Positions 15,150-22,749 are shown, counted from the first letter of the stretch. The stretch: DNA of 38,010 nucleotides from Elusimicrobia bacterium UBA5214 (GCA_002412545.1 DHVG01000026.1:1-38010); one strand, 5' to 3'. Program-made: numbers and translations. The notes: generated by a model from the letters alone, not told the origin.

Positions 15150-15427
15150 TATCTCACCTCCCATACTTTAAGTAATTCCACAAATCAACAATTGCTTGAT
15201 TTAAGAAGACTTTGCGAACATTTTTTGAACGACATCAAATTTATTTCTGCAAATTCTTCTTTAGTAAGCAATCGTTGAGAGGTTCTTCTCTGAACGACAT
15301 CAAATTTTTTAATGCCTCTTGACTTTAGTTAAAAAATTATAAAGTGTCACCTCCTCGGTGACCTACCGAAGAGGCAGGAAGAGAAGGTTCCCGAAAAAAG
15401 AATTGCTTACTATTTTTGTGAAATTAC
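15150..15427. other. 278-bp gap between thrC and the NIL gene: overlapping hairpins, direct repeats and a possible gene remnant
   Basis: On the minus strand, two mutually exclusive hairpins lie 54-82 nt after thrC: CCTCTTCGG (15374-15366) pairs with CCGAGGAGG (15358-15350), and GTCACC (15362-15357) pairs with GGTGAC (15351-15346). A T-rich tract follows (ATAATTTTTT), so a thrC terminator or attenuator is possible. Further on, GAACGACATCAAATTT is directly repeated (15227-15242 and 15292-15307), and AGTAAGCAAT recurs. A minus-strand frame of about 47 codons without a good start (contains RLLTKEEFAEINLMSF) could be a gene remnant. No known riboswitch consensus was recognised. Confidence 0.4.
15153..15162 (-). 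promoter_or_regulatory. Shine-Dalgarno that fixes the NIL gene start
   Basis: GGGAGGTGAG on the minus strand; 7 nt separate GGAGG from ATG 15149. It overlaps the competing ATG 15164. Confidence 0.8.
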
Positions 15428-16651
15428 TTAAAGTTTTATCTTTTCTTCAAAAGATTTTAGATTTGGTTTAATTCTTACCACTTCACCGATTTTACCAGAT
15501 AGTGCCTCCTGTGTCTTTAAACCATTACCGGTAATAGAAATCACCAATGATTCGTTTTTGTTAATTCTACCTTGTTCAATAAGTTTTTTTGTTACTGCTA
15601 CGGTTACTCCCCCGGCGGTCTCAGTAAAGATACCTTCAGTTTGGGCAAGTAATTTTATCCCGTCAATTATTTCTTCATCGTTTGCTTCTTCCGCCCAACC
15701 GCCACTTTCTTTTACTGTCTTCACTGCATAATACCCATCGGCAGGATTACCAATGGCTAAACTTTTGGCAATCGTTTTCGGACGAACCGGGCGAATAATT
15801 TCACTTTCTTCTTTGACTGCGGTAATTACCGGTGCACATCCCTGTGCTTGGGCAGCATAAATTTTTGTTTTCCCTTCCCCAATAAGACCTAATTGTCGGA
15901 ATTCTTTGATTGCTTTCCAAATTTTTGAAATTAACGAACCGCCAGCTACAGGGACAACAATATTTTCCGGTACTTGCCAACCGAGTTGCTCAATTATTTC
16001 AAAAGCGTAGGTCTTTGACCCTTCCGCATAGTAAGGACGAATATTAATGTTCACAAAAGCCCAACGATATTTCGTAGCAATTTCGGCACAGAGACGGTTC
16101 ACTTCATCATAATTACCTTCAACCGCAACTACCGTCGGGCGGTAAACGAGTGAACTAACAATCTTACTCATTTCCAAATCCGCGGGAATAAAAATTATCC
16201 CTTTTAATCCAGCAACTCTTGCCTGTGCGGATACTGAATGGGCTAAATTACCGGTAGAAGCACAAGCGACGGTATCAAAACCAAACTCTTTTGTTTTAGA
16301 TAAAGCAACTGCTACTACCCGGTCTTTAAAAGAAAGTGTCGGATGGCAGACCGAGTCATCTTTGATGTAGAGTTTTTTTACACCGAAAACTTTACCTAAA
16401 TTTTCTGCTTTGATTAAGGGAGTATAACCGGAATGCAGACCATCAGTAGGTGGTTTATCCAAAGGCAAAAGTTCGGAATAACGCCAGATATTCTTTGGAC
16501 GGTGAGAAATTTTTTCTTTAGAGAGAACTTTTTTTATCTGTGCATAATCGTATTCAACTTCTAAAGGACCGAAACAATATTCACAAACATAAAGTACATC
16601 TTTGGGATATTTACGACCACATTCACGACATTTTAGACCGAGGGTATACAT
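15428..16651 (-). CDS. thrC: Threonine synthase
   Basis: PLP-dependent conversion of O-phosphohomoserine to threonine. The 407 residues begin with a zinc-ribbon-like segment (C8, C11, C23, C26) seen in one branch of the family. The PLP lysine is K109 in HPTLSFKDR; ACASTGNLAHSVSAQA is the phosphate-binding loop, VPVAGGSL the glycine-rich PLP loop, and TAGGVTVAV the C-terminal block. Length fits. ATG 16651 has no Shine-Dalgarno: the 5' region is entirely repeat DNA of the TCCGTT family. A NIL-domain gene follows. Other PLP fold-type II enzymes are less likely because all ThrC blocks are present. Confidence 0.92.
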   Translation of the reverse strand: MYTLGLKCRECGRKYPKDVLYVCEYCFGPLEVEYDYAQIKKVLSKEKISHRPKNIWRYSELLPLDKPPTDGLHSGYTPLIKAENLGKVFGVKKLYIKDDSVCHPTLSFKDRVVAVALSKTKEFGFDTVACASTGNLAHSVSAQARVAGLKGIIFIPADLEMSKIVSSLVYRPTVVAVEGNYDEVNRLCAEIATKYRWAFVNINIRPYYAEGSKTYAFEIIEQLGWQVPENIVVPVAGGSLISKIWKAIKEFRQLGLIGEGKTKIYAAQAQGCAPVITAVKEESEIIRPVRPKTIAKSLAIGNPADGYYAVKTVKESGGWAEEANDEEIIDGIKLLAQTEGIFTETAGGVTVAVTKKLIEQGRINKNESLVISITGNGLKTQEALSGKIGEVVRIKPNLKSFEEKIKL

Positions 16652-16654
16652 AAG

Positions 16655-16803
16655 TTTAGACCGTTTAGTCCGTTAGGTCAGTTTAGACCGTTATGTCCGT
16701 TAAGTCCGTTGGGTCCGTTTAGACCGTTATGTCCGTTTTGACCGTTAGGACAGTTAAGACCGTCCAACGGACTTAACCGACAAAACGGAAACAACGGACT
16801 CAA
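16655..16803. repeat. Long inverted word array TCCGTTTAGAC / AACGGAC (family B)
   Basis: More than ten units of the type TTAGTCCGTT, TTAGACCGTT and TTATGTCCGTT run from 16655 to about 16765; the final part has the opposite orientation (CCAACGGACTTAACCGAC...CAACGGACTCAACG). The whole gap between hemL and thrC consists of it. On the minus strand the hemL stop TGA lies in the word CGTTGAGTCCGTTG. Confidence 0.85.
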
Positions 16804-18083
16804 CGAATAGATTTTAAGGAATAATAACTTTTTTTAATTGTTTTTTCAATATCTATATAGTGATGCACGGTGGAAAGAAAGTTTGCTTCAAACTGGCTTG
16901 GTGGTAGATAAATCCCTTCTTTCAACATTAAATGAAAATACCGGGCATATTTTTTAGTATCCGAACTTTTGGCACTTTGATAATCATATACTTCACTGTC
17001 GGTAAAAAACAAAGTGAACATTGAACCAAGCGAATTGATTCTAATCTTAATTTTTAACTTTGTAGCATTTTCTTTTATTCCATTAACGAGATATTTCGTT
17101 TTTTCAGCAAGAATCTTGTAAGGTTCATTCTGAGAAAGGATTTTTAAAGTTTCTAATCCCGCAGTAACCGCTACCGGATTACCCGATAAAGTTCCCGCTT
17201 GATAGACACCACCGAGTGGGGCAACCAGTTGCATAATTTCTTTCTTCCCGCCATAAGCACCAACCGGGAAACCACCACCAATAATTTTACCTAAACAGGT
17301 TAAATCAGCTTTGAGACCGAAATATTCCTGTGCTCCACCGTAAGCGAGACGGAAACCGGTAATCACTTCATCAAAAATTAAAACTATCTGATAATCATTA
17401 CTCAGTTTGCGTAAAGTATGAAGAAAATTTATCTTCGGTAAGACAACACCCATATTCCCGACTGCTGGCTCAATAATTATTGCCGCAATTTGTTTAGCAT
17501 ATTTTTTTACGGCTTTCGTTACCTGTTCAATATCATTGTAGGGAAGAACGATTGTTTCTTGAATAAAATTTTTTGGTACACCTAAACTGTCCGGAATACC
17601 TAAAGTGGTCGCACCGCTACCGGCAGCAACTAATAAGTAATCGCTATGTCCGTGATAACAACCGGAAAATTTAATAATTTTATTTCTTTTCGTATATCCG
17701 CGTGCGAGACGGATTGCGCTCATCACTGCTTCAGTCCCGGAGTTAACCAAACGCACAAGTTCAATTGAAGGGAACGCCTGACAAATTTTTTTTGCTAATT
17801 CGGTCTCTAAAACCGTTGGCGCACCAAAACTTGTCCCTTTTTCTAAAATTCTTTTTACTGCTTGCATCACTTGCGGATGAGTGTGTCCAAGAATTAACGG
17901 TCCCCAGGAGAGACAATAGTCAAGATATTCTTTCCCCCGAGCATCATAAATTTTTGACCCTTTACCGCGGCTAATAAAAAGAGGAGTTCCACCTACTGAC
18001 TTAAATGCTCTTACTGGACTGTTTACCCCACCAGCGAGATATTTTTTTGCTTCACTCCAATAATTTCCCGACATTCTTCTCAT
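16800..18083 (-). CDS. hemL: Glutamate-1-semialdehyde 2,1-aminomutase
   Basis: Makes 5-aminolevulinate from glutamate-1-semialdehyde, the C5 route into tetrapyrroles. 427 residues, the usual length. GGVNSPVRAFKSVGG (18-32) is the family N-terminal signature; NSGTEAVMSAIRLAR (114-128) binds PLP phosphate; FDEVITGFR (237-245) binds the pyridine; the PLP lysine is K266 in LGKIIGGGFPVGAYGG. A second ATG (M4, 18074) is also plausible as start. The stop TGA is provided by the downstream family B repeat. It lies 46 bp after the radical SAM gene and with hemB and hemD forms a tetrapyrrole set; hemA and hemC are not in the window. Confidence 0.95.
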   Translation of the reverse strand: MRRMSGNYWSEAKKYLAGGVNSPVRAFKSVGGTPLFISRGKGSKIYDARGKEYLDYCLSWGPLILGHTHPQVMQAVKRILEKGTSFGAPTVLETELAKKICQAFPSIELVRLVNSGTEAVMSAIRLARGYTKRNKIIKFSGCYHGHSDYLLVAAGSGATTLGIPDSLGVPKNFIQETIVLPYNDIEQVTKAVKKYAKQIAAIIIEPAVGNMGVVLPKINFLHTLRKLSNDYQIVLIFDEVITGFRLAYGGAQEYFGLKADLTCLGKIIGGGFPVGAYGGKKEIMQLVAPLGGVYQAGTLSGNPVAVTAGLETLKILSQNEPYKILAEKTKYLVNGIKENATKLKIKIRINSLGSMFTLFFTDSEVYDYQSAKSSDTKKYARYFHLMLKEGIYLPPSQFEANFLSTVHHYIDIEKTIKKSYYSLKSIR

Positions 18084-18101
18084 TCTTCTTTTTCTCCGCT
18101 T

Positions 18102-18141
18102 CTACTAACTACCAACCACTAACTACCGACTACTTACTACT
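18102..18141. repeat. Tandem word CTACTAACTACCAACCACTA
   Basis: Reiterated CTAACTACC/CTACTTACTACT units lie between the radical SAM gene and hemL. On the minus strand the word AGTAGTAAGTAG gives the last residues (SSK) and the stop TAG of the radical SAM gene. Confidence 0.7.
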
Positions 18142-19293
18142 TTTAATCGGTTGGTAGACACAATACGGTTCCTCAGCGAGGTAGTCACCGGTCAAGGCAT
18201 AAGCACGGGCACGACAACCACCACAAATTTTGCGATATTCGCAAATACCACAACGGCCGTGATATTTGTCCCAGTTACGCATTTCCTTAAATACTTTTGA
18301 ATTATACCAAATTTTTGAAAATAGTTCTTTACGGATATCGCCACATTCTATTTCTAAAAAGCCACAAATTTGTACTTTACCGGTATGGGAAACGAAAGCA
18401 AAATACTGTCCACCCATGCAACCTTTGGTAAAAGTGTGAAGATGCACAGGTGATTGCCTACCCACCGACCTGTCCTCCGTAGCCTTGGCGCAGGAGGAAG
18501 TCTTGACGAAGGCGGGGGTGATTGGATGATTGGGTGATTGAGCAATTCTTTTAGCTTCATGCTGACGATAGATACGGTAATAATGCGGTGCGCAGGTTGG
18601 TTTGAATTGAAATTTGATTTTTTTTTCTTCAAGTTCTTTATCCTTTTCGTACACCCAGGTTAATGTCTTTTCGTATTCTTCCGCGGAAAGTTCCCATTCA
18701 GTTAACTCTTTACCTCTCCCGGTAGGGACAAGCAGAAAAGGATGAAAACCAACCGCACCTTTTTCCATAGCTAACTGAAGAATTTGCGGTAATTCTTTCA
18801 GGTTATGTTTGGTGACCGTGGTGTTAACCTGAAATTCCAGTCCCACCTTTTTTGCGTAATCCATTGCTTTTAATAATGTCTCGTAGGAACCTTTTACGCC
18901 GCGAAAAGTGTCATGGGTTTCCGCAGTCGCTCCGTCAAGACTTAGACTGATTCGTTTTATTCCTGAATCAACAATTTTCTTCGCCGTTTCTTCATTAACT
19001 AACATTCCGCAGGGTGCCATCACCATCGTTAACCCAAGGAGGTGATTACCTCCTTTTTTTGCACCGTAGGTAGCAATCTCAAAAATATCTTCCCGTAACA
19101 TTGGTTCACCGCCGGTAAGAATAATGATTGGGTTGGAGAAAGATTTTACATCATCAAGAAAACGAAAACATTCTTCGGTAGTTAACTCATTCGGGTCACG
19201 ACCGTATCTTGCTGCCGCACGGCAATGGAGACAATTAAGCATACAACTACGGGTCACTTCCCAAGCAATCAGTTTTGGTAAAAACTTTTCCAT
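18130..19293 (-). CDS. ahbD: Radical SAM/SPASM protein of the AhbD/NirJ heme-synthesis type
   Basis: The radical SAM cluster motif is C17-MLN-C21-LH-C24, followed by LTGGEPMLRED and SLSLDGATAETHD. The C-terminus carries a SPASM-like auxiliary cluster region (GCMGGQ, QICGF, CGICEYRKICGGCRARA, YC). AhbD decarboxylates iron-coproporphyrin III to heme in the siroheme-dependent route; AhbC and NirJ are close relatives. The C-terminal CGGCRARAYALTGDYLAEEPYC-like block and the location between hemB and hemL support AhbD/AhbC/NirJ; which one cannot be settled. Residues about 250-284 (including TSSCAKATEDRSVGRQ) are an in-frame repeat insertion just before the auxiliary cluster. There is no Shine-Dalgarno: the upstream region is the end of a transposon. 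The terminal SSK and stop come from repeat DNA. Confidence 0.8.
   Translation of the reverse strand: MEKFLPKLIAWEVTRSCMLNCLHCRAAARYGRDPNELTTEECFRFLDDVKSFSNPIIILTGGEPMLREDIFEIATYGAKKGGNHLLGLTMVMAPCGMLVNEETAKKIVDSGIKRISLSLDGATAETHDTFRGVKGSYETLLKAMDYAKKVGLEFQVNTTVTKHNLKELPQILQLAMEKGAVGFHPFLLVPTGRGKELTEWELSAEEYEKTLTWVYEKDKELEEKKIKFQFKPTCAPHYYRIYRQHEAKRIAQSPNHPITPAFVKTSSCAKATEDRSVGRQSPVHLHTFTKGCMGGQYFAFVSHTGKVQICGFLEIECGDIRKELFSKIWYNSKVFKEMRNWDKYHGRCGICEYRKICGGCRARAYALTGDYLAEEPYCVYQPIKSSK
18442..18546. repeat. 105-nt GC-rich composite repeat inserted in frame in the radical SAM gene
   Basis: It contains CCTCCGTAGCCTTGGCGCAG-type sequence with internal dyads (CCTCC against GGAGG, GCCTT against AAGGC), then a tandem word GGTGATTGGATGATTGGGTG. 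The latter resembles the TAAGTGATTGGGTGG word reiterated in the giant FnIII gene. Base composition differs sharply from the flanking codons. Confidence 0.7.
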
Positions 19294-19306
19294 TGTGCTA
19301 AATTCT

Positions 19307-19862
19307 GGACGCCAGACTTTAGTCTGGATGCTCGAGGGTAAAATCTCTTATTGGATATTGCAAGAAACAATCATCTATCCATTCCTGCCCATATCTCTCA
19401 ATATATATTTTGTAACTTGAATAAGGATAATTCATAGTTAGAGATACACCGTGCTTGACTGGGTTATGATGTATATAATTCAGTCTTAAATAAAAATCTT
19501 TTTCAGAACGAATACAACGATCCCAATAATTAACCCATATCTTTCGATTGGTCTGACGGTTCAATTTATTCAACAGCAAAGAACTTTTCCCATGGAAATG
19601 TTTCACAAACTTTGGAAGATTAAATTCATTTGTCAACATGAGCAACAGATGATAGTGATTAGAAAGAACAACCCAAGCAAAAAGGGCAAGGGAAAAAAGT
19701 TTAATTTTCTCAAAAAGTACATCAAGAAGCAACTGTTTCTTCATATCCGCATCAAAAAAGTCCATATTGTCACAGGTGTGGCTACTAATAAAGTAGGTCG
19801 TATTACTTTGGTAAATATGAGGAGGAAAATATTCTTTCATTCTAAACTAAAGTTTAGCATCC
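19307..19862 (-). mobile_element. REP-associated tyrosine transposase unit with inverted terminal REP hairpins
   Basis: A 556-bp element between hemB and the radical SAM gene. The left end (19307-19327) and the reverse complement of the right end (19862-19842) align over 21 nt as GGAYGCYARACTTTAGTYTRG. Each folds into a 7-bp stem (CCAGACT/AGTCTGG at left, CTAAACT/AGTTTAG at right). Two of the differences are compensatory base-pair changes, so the hairpins are conserved as structures. The transposase gene lies between them. Confidence 0.8.
19319..19840 (-). CDS. IS200-like transposase of the RAYT class (Y1 HUH)
   Basis: 173 residues. The HUH motif is NHYHLLL (about residues 62-68, H63 and H65) after VLS; LRLNYIHHNPVKHG (about 122-135) carries the probable catalytic tyrosine; DRCIRSEKDF and YPYSSYKIY are typical of REP-associated tyrosine transposases. 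Such enzymes cut single-stranded hairpin ends and are linked to spread of REP sequences. Here the two flanking hairpins are adjacent and in inverted orientation, so the unit looks complete. The gene is intact. It has inserted exactly after the hemB stop and removed the normal leader of the next heme gene. It could mobilise REP copies elsewhere in this genome, but the other repeat words here do not share its GGAYGC end. Confidence 0.88.
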   Translation of the reverse strand: MKEYFPPHIYQSNTTYFISSHTCDNMDFFDADMKKQLLLDVLFEKIKLFSLALFAWVVLSNHYHLLLMLTNEFNLPKFVKHFHGKSSLLLNKLNRQTNRKIWVNYWDRCIRSEKDFYLRLNYIHHNPVKHGVSLTMNYPYSSYKIYIERYGQEWIDDCFLQYPIRDFTLEHPD

Positions 19863-19866
19863 AAGT

Positions 19867-20871
19867 TCAAGTTCCCAGTTTTTTTGCTACTTCTTTGGCA
19901 AAATAAGTTAAAATTATATCCGCACCGGCACGTTTTATTGCGGTCAAAATTTCAAAAATTATTTTTTCTTCCTCAAGCCAACCTTTTTTACTTGCTGCTT
20001 TCACCATACTGAATTCACCGCTGACATCGTATGCGGCTACCGGATAATGAAACTTATCTTTCACTAAACGAATAATGTCTAAGTAAGCAAGGGCTGGTTT
20101 TATCATTATAATATCTGCTCCTTCTTCAAGGTCAAGTGCGATTTCACGGAGTGCTTCTTCCCAATTTGCTATGTCCATTTGATAGGCACGCCGGTCACCA
20201 AATTGAGGTGGTGATTCCGCTGCTTCCCGGAAAGGTCCATAGAATGCCGAAGCATACTTTGCTGAATATGCCATTATCGGTATATCGGTAAAATTATTTT
20301 CATCTAATCCTTGCCGGATTGCTTTTACCTGCCCGTCCATCATCCCGCTGGGCGCAATAATATCCGCACCGGCCTCGGCTTGACTTACGGCAGTCCTTGC
20401 TAAAATTTCTAAAGTCGCATCATTGTTAATTATGTAATTTGGGATTTGGGATTTGGGATTTGGGATTTTTCTTACAACACCGCAATGTCCGTGGGACATA
20501 TATTCGCATAAACATAAATCAGTAATCACAACCAGCTCCGGCACTTTATCTTTGACTGCTTTCACTGCCTGTTGAATGATACCATTCTTTGTATAAGCCC
20601 CTGAACCTCTCTCATCTTTCTTCTCCGGAATACCAAAAAGGATTACTGCGGGTATCCCTGACTCTTTAACTTCCCTAATTTCCTTAACTAAGTTGTCTAT
20701 TGACCATTGAAAATTACCGGGCATTGAACTAATTTCTTTTTTTACATTTCTACCCGGGCGTACGAAATAGGGCATTACTAAATTATCTACCGATAATCGT
20801 GTTTCACGAATTAACCTTCTTAAATTTTCATTTTTACGCATTCTTCTTGGGCGATACTCGGGAAAAGACAT
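19867..20871 (-). CDS. hemB: Delta-aminolevulinic acid dehydratase (porphobilinogen synthase)
   Basis: Condenses two 5-aminolevulinate molecules to porphobilinogen. 334 residues. Active-site lysines are K205 in AYSAKYASAFYGPFR and K258 in DIIMIKPALAYLD. The cysteine zinc site is present (C120, C122, C130 in CLCEYMSHGHC), so a zinc-type enzyme is predicted. An insertion KIPNPKSQIPN (about 135-145) stands right after the third cysteine, encoded by a tandem GGGATTT word. The start ATG 20871 has a clear Shine-Dalgarno (AAAGGAGG, 9-nt spacer). The stop TGA lies within a few bases of the transposon end at 19862. It is upstream of the radical SAM and hemL genes and downstream of hemD. Confidence 0.94.
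   Translation of the reverse strand: MSFPEYRPRRMRKNENLRRLIRETRLSVDNLVMPYFVRPGRNVKKEISSMPGNFQWSIDNLVKEIREVKESGIPAVILFGIPEKKDERGSGAYTKNGIIQQAVKAVKDKVPELVVITDLCLCEYMSHGHCGVVRKIPNPKSQIPNYIINNDATLEILARTAVSQAEAGADIIAPSGMMDGQVKAIRQGLDENNFTDIPIMAYSAKYASAFYGPFREAAESPPQFGDRRAYQMDIANWEEALREIALDLEEGADIIMIKPALAYLDIIRLVKDKFHYPVAAYDVSGEFSMVKAASKKGWLEEEKIIFEILTAIKRAGADIILTYFAKEVAKKLGT
20436..20472. repeat. Tandem word GGGATTT in hemB
   Basis: GGGATTT is repeated five times with a 7-nt period, giving a 33-nt in-frame insertion (IPNPKSQIPN) near the zinc site. From memory, peptides like this occur in proteins of other candidate-phylum genomes; this was not checked. Confidence 0.75.
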
Positions 20872-20881
20872 TTTTTTAAAC

Positions 20882-21005
20882 CTCCTTTACCACAGAGGAC
20901 GCAGAAGAGAGTCTCCGCGGATTCCGCGGAATTCATCTCTGTGTAATCGGCGTTGTTTTCATCTGTGGTCATCTGGACTTTTATCTGCGTAATCTGTGTA
21001 TCGCA
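20882..21005. repeat. Composite of CCGCGGATTCCGCGG and CACAGATTACGCAGAT words (families E and F)
   Basis: ACCACAGAGGACGCAGAAGA is followed by the palindrome TCCGCGGATTCCGCGGA (20916-20932), then CTCTGTGTAATC...CATCTGTGGTCATCTGG and, inside hemD, TTTATCTGCGTAATCTGTGT. The outer words are inverted copies of the inner ones. On the minus strand this DNA encodes the last residues of HemD (TDYADKSPDDHR) and its stop. Confidence 0.75.
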
Positions 21006-21780
21006 AGATTGCTTTCACTAAACCATTAAGTGTATGTTCTTGGGCTTGGATTTCTATCTTTAGACCCAATTCTTTAGCAGTTTTTGTAGTTACCGGTCCG
21101 ATACTGGCAAATTTTACTTCCGGACTAAGATTATTTTTCCCAACAAGGGAAAGAAAATTTTTTACCGTAGAAGAACTGGTAAAGATTACTAAATCAATCC
21201 CACCGGTTTTAAGCATTTTCTTTATCCGCGGCGGGACTTTCTTTTCTCTAATCGTGCGATAGGCAACCACTTGGGTAACTTGTGCTCCGAGTTTAGTTAA
21301 TTCTTGAGGCAGCCATTGCGGTGCAATATCTGCACGCGGAAGAAGAATTCTTGTTCCTTCAATTTGGGATTTTTTCTTTAAATCCCGAATAATCCCCTTA
21401 CTGGTATATACTTTCGGTTCAAAGACAACTCGTAAATGATAATTTTTAATTCTTTTTTCAGTCGCTGGACCAATCGCACCAATTTTTATTTTTTCCTGCT
21501 TCGCAAGGCGAGTAAGTGTTTTTAAAAATTTGCCTTTCTTCAGATAACGCTGGAAAAAAAAATCTACACCATTTTGACTGGTGAAAATTATCCATTGATA
21601 ATTTTCAATTTCTCTGATAACTTTATCTAAATCACGATAACTTTTTGGAGTGGCTATCCTAATTGTTGGCAATTTAAGAACTTCCGCACCAAGTTTATCT
21701 AATTTTTTTGCTATTTCACCTATCTGTTCCGAAGCACGAGTAAGTAATATTTTTTTCCCTTCCAACACTTTATTTTTCAT
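20959..21780 (-). CDS. hemD: Uroporphyrinogen-III synthase
   Basis: Cyclises hydroxymethylbilane with D-ring inversion to uroporphyrinogen III. 273 residues with the two-lobed pattern of a very divergent family: LEGKKILLTRA at the start, IIFTSQNGVDFFF (64-76), IGAIGPATEKRI, RILLPRADIAPQWLPQ, VAYRTIREKK, and the second-lobe DLVIFTSSSTVKNFLSL and ASIGPVTTKTAKELG. These blocks are diagnostic. The C-terminal 12-15 residues are read from repeat DNA and are not part of the fold. hemD is often fused with or next to cobA; here ksgA precedes it and hemB follows. No clear Shine-Dalgarno. Confidence 0.9.
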   Translation of the reverse strand: MKNKVLEGKKILLTRASEQIGEIAKKLDKLGAEVLKLPTIRIATPKSYRDLDKVIREIENYQWIIFTSQNGVDFFFQRYLKKGKFLKTLTRLAKQEKIKIGAIGPATEKRIKNYHLRVVFEPKVYTSKGIIRDLKKKSQIEGTRILLPRADIAPQWLPQELTKLGAQVTQVVAYRTIREKKVPPRIKKMLKTGGIDLVIFTSSSTVKNFLSLVGKNNLSPEVKFASIGPVTTKTAKELGLKIEIQAQEHTLNGLVKAILRYTDYADKSPDDHR

Positions 21781-21789
21781 CTTCCGATT

Positions 21790-21872
21790 GACACAAAAGT
21801 AGAGAGTAGCAAGTAACGAGTAGCGAGAAAAAATAAAATCTCTCTACTCTCTTCTCTCTACTTGCTACTTCC
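21790..21872. repeat. Inverted word array AGTAGCAAGTAGCGAG / CTCTCTACTTGCTACTT (family D)
   Basis: GTAGAGAGTAGCAAGTAACGAGTAGCGAG is answered after an A-rich spacer by CTCTCTACTCTCTTCTCTCTACTTGCTACTT, giving a long imperfect hairpin that fills the hemD-ksgA gap. On the minus strand the ksgA stop TAG is in the word AAGTAGCAAGTAG. The same word is inside the giant gene (85-112 and 3608-3634). Confidence 0.8.
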
Positions 21873-22662
21873 CGGGAATAGAAAGAATTTGATTTAATTT
21901 TATAAAATCAGTGATACTTAAATTTTCGGCACGTAAATTTAAAGACCAACTTAACCCGGAAAAAATATTTTGTAACTTTAGTTTTGAACAACCCAACCCG
22001 CGTGCCAGATTATTGAGCAAAATTTTTCGTCGTTGCCCGAAAGCAAGATGGAGAAGAGAAAAAAAACTTTTTTCCTCTTCTGAACCAACCAATGGCACGG
22101 CTAAACGTTCAAAACGAACTATCGCTGATTCAACTTTCGGCTCGGGACGAAAAACTTTTGCCGAAACGAAACTTATGATTTTTATCCGGCAATAAACCTG
22201 GGCAACAATAGAAAGAATACCGTAATTTTTACTTCCCGGCTGGGCAATTAGCCGTTCGGCAACTTCACGCTGGAGAAGGAATACTGCATTTTGCCAGTTT
22301 TGATAGTCAAAGATTTTCTCAAGAATTGCACCGGTAATATAATAAGGTATATTGGCAACTATTTTCAATTCCTGATTGCAGTTCAGAGAATCAAGGTCAA
22401 ACTTGAGAAAATCAGCATTGATTATTTCTAACTGCTGCCGGTTAAAATAAAGAGCAAATTTATCTTTTAATTGAGAAATAAGTTTACGGTCAATTTCTAT
22501 GGCAATAACTTTGGTTACTGAAGGAAGGATTTCTCCAGTAAGTATTCCCTTACCGGGACCAATTTCTAAAATTACATCCCGGGGGTGTAAATCTGCTGTC
22601 TGAACAATCTTGCGGACAATATTCTTATCAATAAGAAAATGTTGTCCCCAGAATTTACCCAT
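21865..22662 (-). CDS. ksgA: 16S rRNA (adenine-N6,N6)-dimethyltransferase KsgA
   Basis: Dimethylates the two adenines of the 3'-terminal 16S rRNA hairpin. 265 residues, normal length. GQHFLIDKNI opens the family; SAM motif I is LEIGPGKGILT; acidic IEID; the catalytic motif is NIPYYIT; FRPEPKVESAIVRF and FGQRRKILLNNL are the C-terminal blocks. ATG 22662 has no Shine-Dalgarno because the upstream gap is family B repeat. The stop codon is provided by a family D repeat. It lies between the diguanylate cyclase and hemD without obvious functional link. Confidence 0.95.
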   Translation of the reverse strand: MGKFWGQHFLIDKNIVRKIVQTADLHPRDVILEIGPGKGILTGEILPSVTKVIAIEIDRKLISQLKDKFALYFNRQQLEIINADFLKFDLDSLNCNQELKIVANIPYYITGAILEKIFDYQNWQNAVFLLQREVAERLIAQPGSKNYGILSIVAQVYCRIKIISFVSAKVFRPEPKVESAIVRFERLAVPLVGSEEEKSFFSLLHLAFGQRRKILLNNLARGLGCSKLKLQNIFSGLSWSLNLRAENLSITDFIKLNQILSIPGK

Positions 22663-22671
22663 AAAATTCGG

Positions 22672-22746
22672 TTATGTCGGTTATTTCCGTTGAGTCAGTT
22701 ATGCCCGTTAACTAACCGACCTAACGGACTAAACGGACAAAACCGT
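22672..22746. repeat. Inverted word array of family B with centre GTTAAC
   Basis: GTCGGTTATTTCCGTTGAG...ATGCCCGTT runs left to right and switches at GTTAAC (22708-22713) to TAACCGACCTAACGGACTAA ending in ACGGACAAAACC. It fills the gap between the diguanylate cyclase stop and ksgA. Confidence 0.85.
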
Positions 22747-22749
22747 TTT

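Noticed and set aside
15150..15330. Two small minus-strand frames starting MSFREEPL and MSFKKCSQ
   Set aside because: They start in a direct repeat, lack a properly spaced Shine-Dalgarno, and resemble no family; a remnant is more likely than genes.
15165..15427. T-box, SAM or threonine riboswitch upstream of the NIL gene
   Set aside because: No conserved riboswitch core was recognised; only local hairpins and direct repeats are visible.
16655..16803. Regular short repeats between hemL and thrC as a CRISPR array
   Set aside because: Units are about 10 nt with no unique spacers and they invert half-way; no cas gene is in the window.
18354..18632. 92-codon minus-strand frame overlapping the radical SAM gene
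   Set aside because: Out-of-frame reading through the radical SAM gene and its repeat insertion.
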